DNA of 64,000 nucleotides, taken from contig NZ_CP072426.1 of NCBI RefSeq assembly GCF_017742995.1, positions 434,001 to 498,000 on the forward strand. Reading direction: 5' to 3'. Positions within the stretch are counted from its first letter, which is position 1. Each line of letters begins with the position of its first letter. The DNA is from Pseudoalteromonas viridis. GTDB taxonomy: Bacteria > Pseudomonadota > Gammaproteobacteria > Enterobacterales > Alteromonadaceae. Below the pieces are notes generated by a model. That model did not search any database and was not told where the DNA came from. It saw only the letters and a list, made by a program, of their open reading frames with translations. Of this stretch, positions 63,281 through 64,000 are shown one piece after another. Made by a program: the position numbers and the translations under genes.

Positions 63281-64000
63281 AGAAGCGCATATCGAGCCCA
63301 AGCCCAGGCTTTCTGTAATTTGGATAGTGCCCTTACTGGCCGTTCTGATCACTGGCTGGATGCTATATCAGCACCAGCAAAATAAGGGCCACCAAATCTA
63401 CATAAAAATGAAAAACGCCGATGGTGTTATCGCTGGCAAAACCGAGATTAGAGTGCGCAGTGTTAAAATCGGCATTGTCGAAGAGTTGCGTCTGCAAGTT
63501 GAGCACAAAGCCGTGGTCGCAACAGTGCGCATAGATAAACACTATGACAACCTGCTAACGCAGGACGCCAAATTCTGGATAGTGAAGCCGCGCATTGATC
63601 AGTCAGGGATCAGTGGGCTAAACACGCTGCTATCCGGTGTTTATATTGAGTTACTGCCGGGGGAGAGCAAACAGCGAACCAGCCTTTACACACTTCAGGA
63701 GCAACCTGCGCTGATCTCTACCGATATAGAAGGCTTGCGTTATCAGCTTAGCTCCACCAGTGGAGAAGTGTTAGATGTCGGTACGGGGATCTTTTTTCGT
63801 AATTATCACGTTGGTCAGATAGAAAGTGCCGTGTTCAATACAGACTCCTTACAGATGGAATATGGTATTTTTATCCACTCTCCTTATGACAAGCTCATCA
63901 CCCACAATGCCATTTTCTGGATAAACTCAGGTGTCGAGTTGTCTCTGACCAGTGAAGGGATTAATGTCAACACGGGATCACTTGCCAAAATGATTAAAGG
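63273..64000 (+). CDS. pqiB: Paraquat-inducible protein B, MCE-domain (3' end outside window)
   Basis: Partial: 242 codons are visible before the right edge. An N-terminal membrane helix (SVIWIVPLLAVLITGWML) is followed by repeated MCE domains, the first starting IYIKMKNADGVIAGKTEIRV and a second around GTGIFFRNYHVGQIES. PqiB oligomers form a periplasm-spanning channel moving lipids between membranes. It is translationally coupled to pqiA. Confidence 0.93.
   Translation, partial: MNKEAHIEPKPRLSVIWIVPLLAVLITGWMLYQHQQNKGHQIYIKMKNADGVIAGKTEIRVRSVKIGIVEELRLQVEHKAVVATVRIDKHYDNLLTQDAKFWIVKPRIDQSGISGLNTLLSGVYIELLPGESKQRTSLYTLQEQPALISTDIEGLRYQLSSTSGEVLDVGTGIFFRNYHVGQIESAVFNTDSLQMEYGIFIHSPYDKLITHNAIFWINSGVELSLTSEGINVNTGSLAKMIK

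Overview
The window reads as chromosomal core DNA of a marine gammaproteobacterium of the Alteromonadales, most likely Pseudoalteromonas. I infer this from gene content and neighbour pairs (orphan LuxP-like binding proteins, a GlyGly-CTERM propeller protein, DUF3081, a seven-gene glycogen cluster, phr next to a DUF523-DUF1722 protein, dnaK-dnaJ followed by a TesB-like thioesterase and pqiAB) and from moderate GC. I see no rRNA, tRNA, CRISPR, insertion sequence, prophage or integrase. Genes are densely packed, and both window edges cut genes (ilvI on the left, pqiB on the right).

Layout. 1-2.2 kb: end of ilvIH (branched-chain amino acids), a two-way terminator and an HU gene. 2.7-6.3 kb: a leftward DNA-repair-flavoured group (photolyase, a DUF523-DUF1722 protein, an alkyltransferase-like protein, a LysR regulator), divergent from an RND efflux pair (6.4-10.5 kb). 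10.5-15.1 kb: rluF, then a leftward unit of an EAL-HDOD protein, a DUF418 membrane protein and an orphan periplasmic binding protein. 15.3-27.2 kb: a leftward operon, transcribed in the order CBM48 protein, malQ, glgB, glgX, glgP, glgC, glgA, with several overlapping stop/start junctions. Its 465-bp upstream region carries palindromes and separates it from a rightward GGDEF-EAL gene. 29.6-33.5 kb: an Lrp-family regulator divergent from astC/argD, astA and a DUF1338 gene. 33.7-35.9 kb: a PPK2 polyphosphate kinase overlapping a DUF2252 gene, preceded by a Pho-box-like site. 35.8-43.2 kb: RNase Z, DUF3081, AbgT-type transporter, a glutathione transferase, rhlE, a plant-type DapA and two small unknowns. 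43.4-52.3 kb: envelope and secreted proteins (GlyGly-CTERM propeller protein, TonB-dependent receptor, cytochrome b562-like protein, second orphan binding protein, S8 protease). 52.4-57.6 kb: an EamA permease/kinase pair, fadE with a FadR-like site at its start, ybaK and a small Cys-rich membrane protein. 57.7-64 kb: dnaK-dnaJ behind a sigma-32 promoter, a thioesterase, and pqiA-pqiB.

How the genes work together. The clearest system is the storage-glucan operon, which encodes precursor supply (GlgC), chain growth (GlgA), branching (GlgB), debranching (GlgX), phosphorolysis (GlgP), disproportionation (MalQ) and a lone 100-residue glycogen-binding module as the first gene. Cyclic-di-GMP proteins lie on both sides of it. 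The PPK2-DUF2252 pair with a Pho-box-like element suggests a phosphate-responsive polyphosphate unit. No wholly new defence or mobile system is visible. The best leads are the lone CBM48 protein with the paired palindromes upstream, the PPK2-DUF2252 unit, the plant-like DapA, the DUF1338 gene in the arginine-succinylation locus and the FadR-like operator at fadE.
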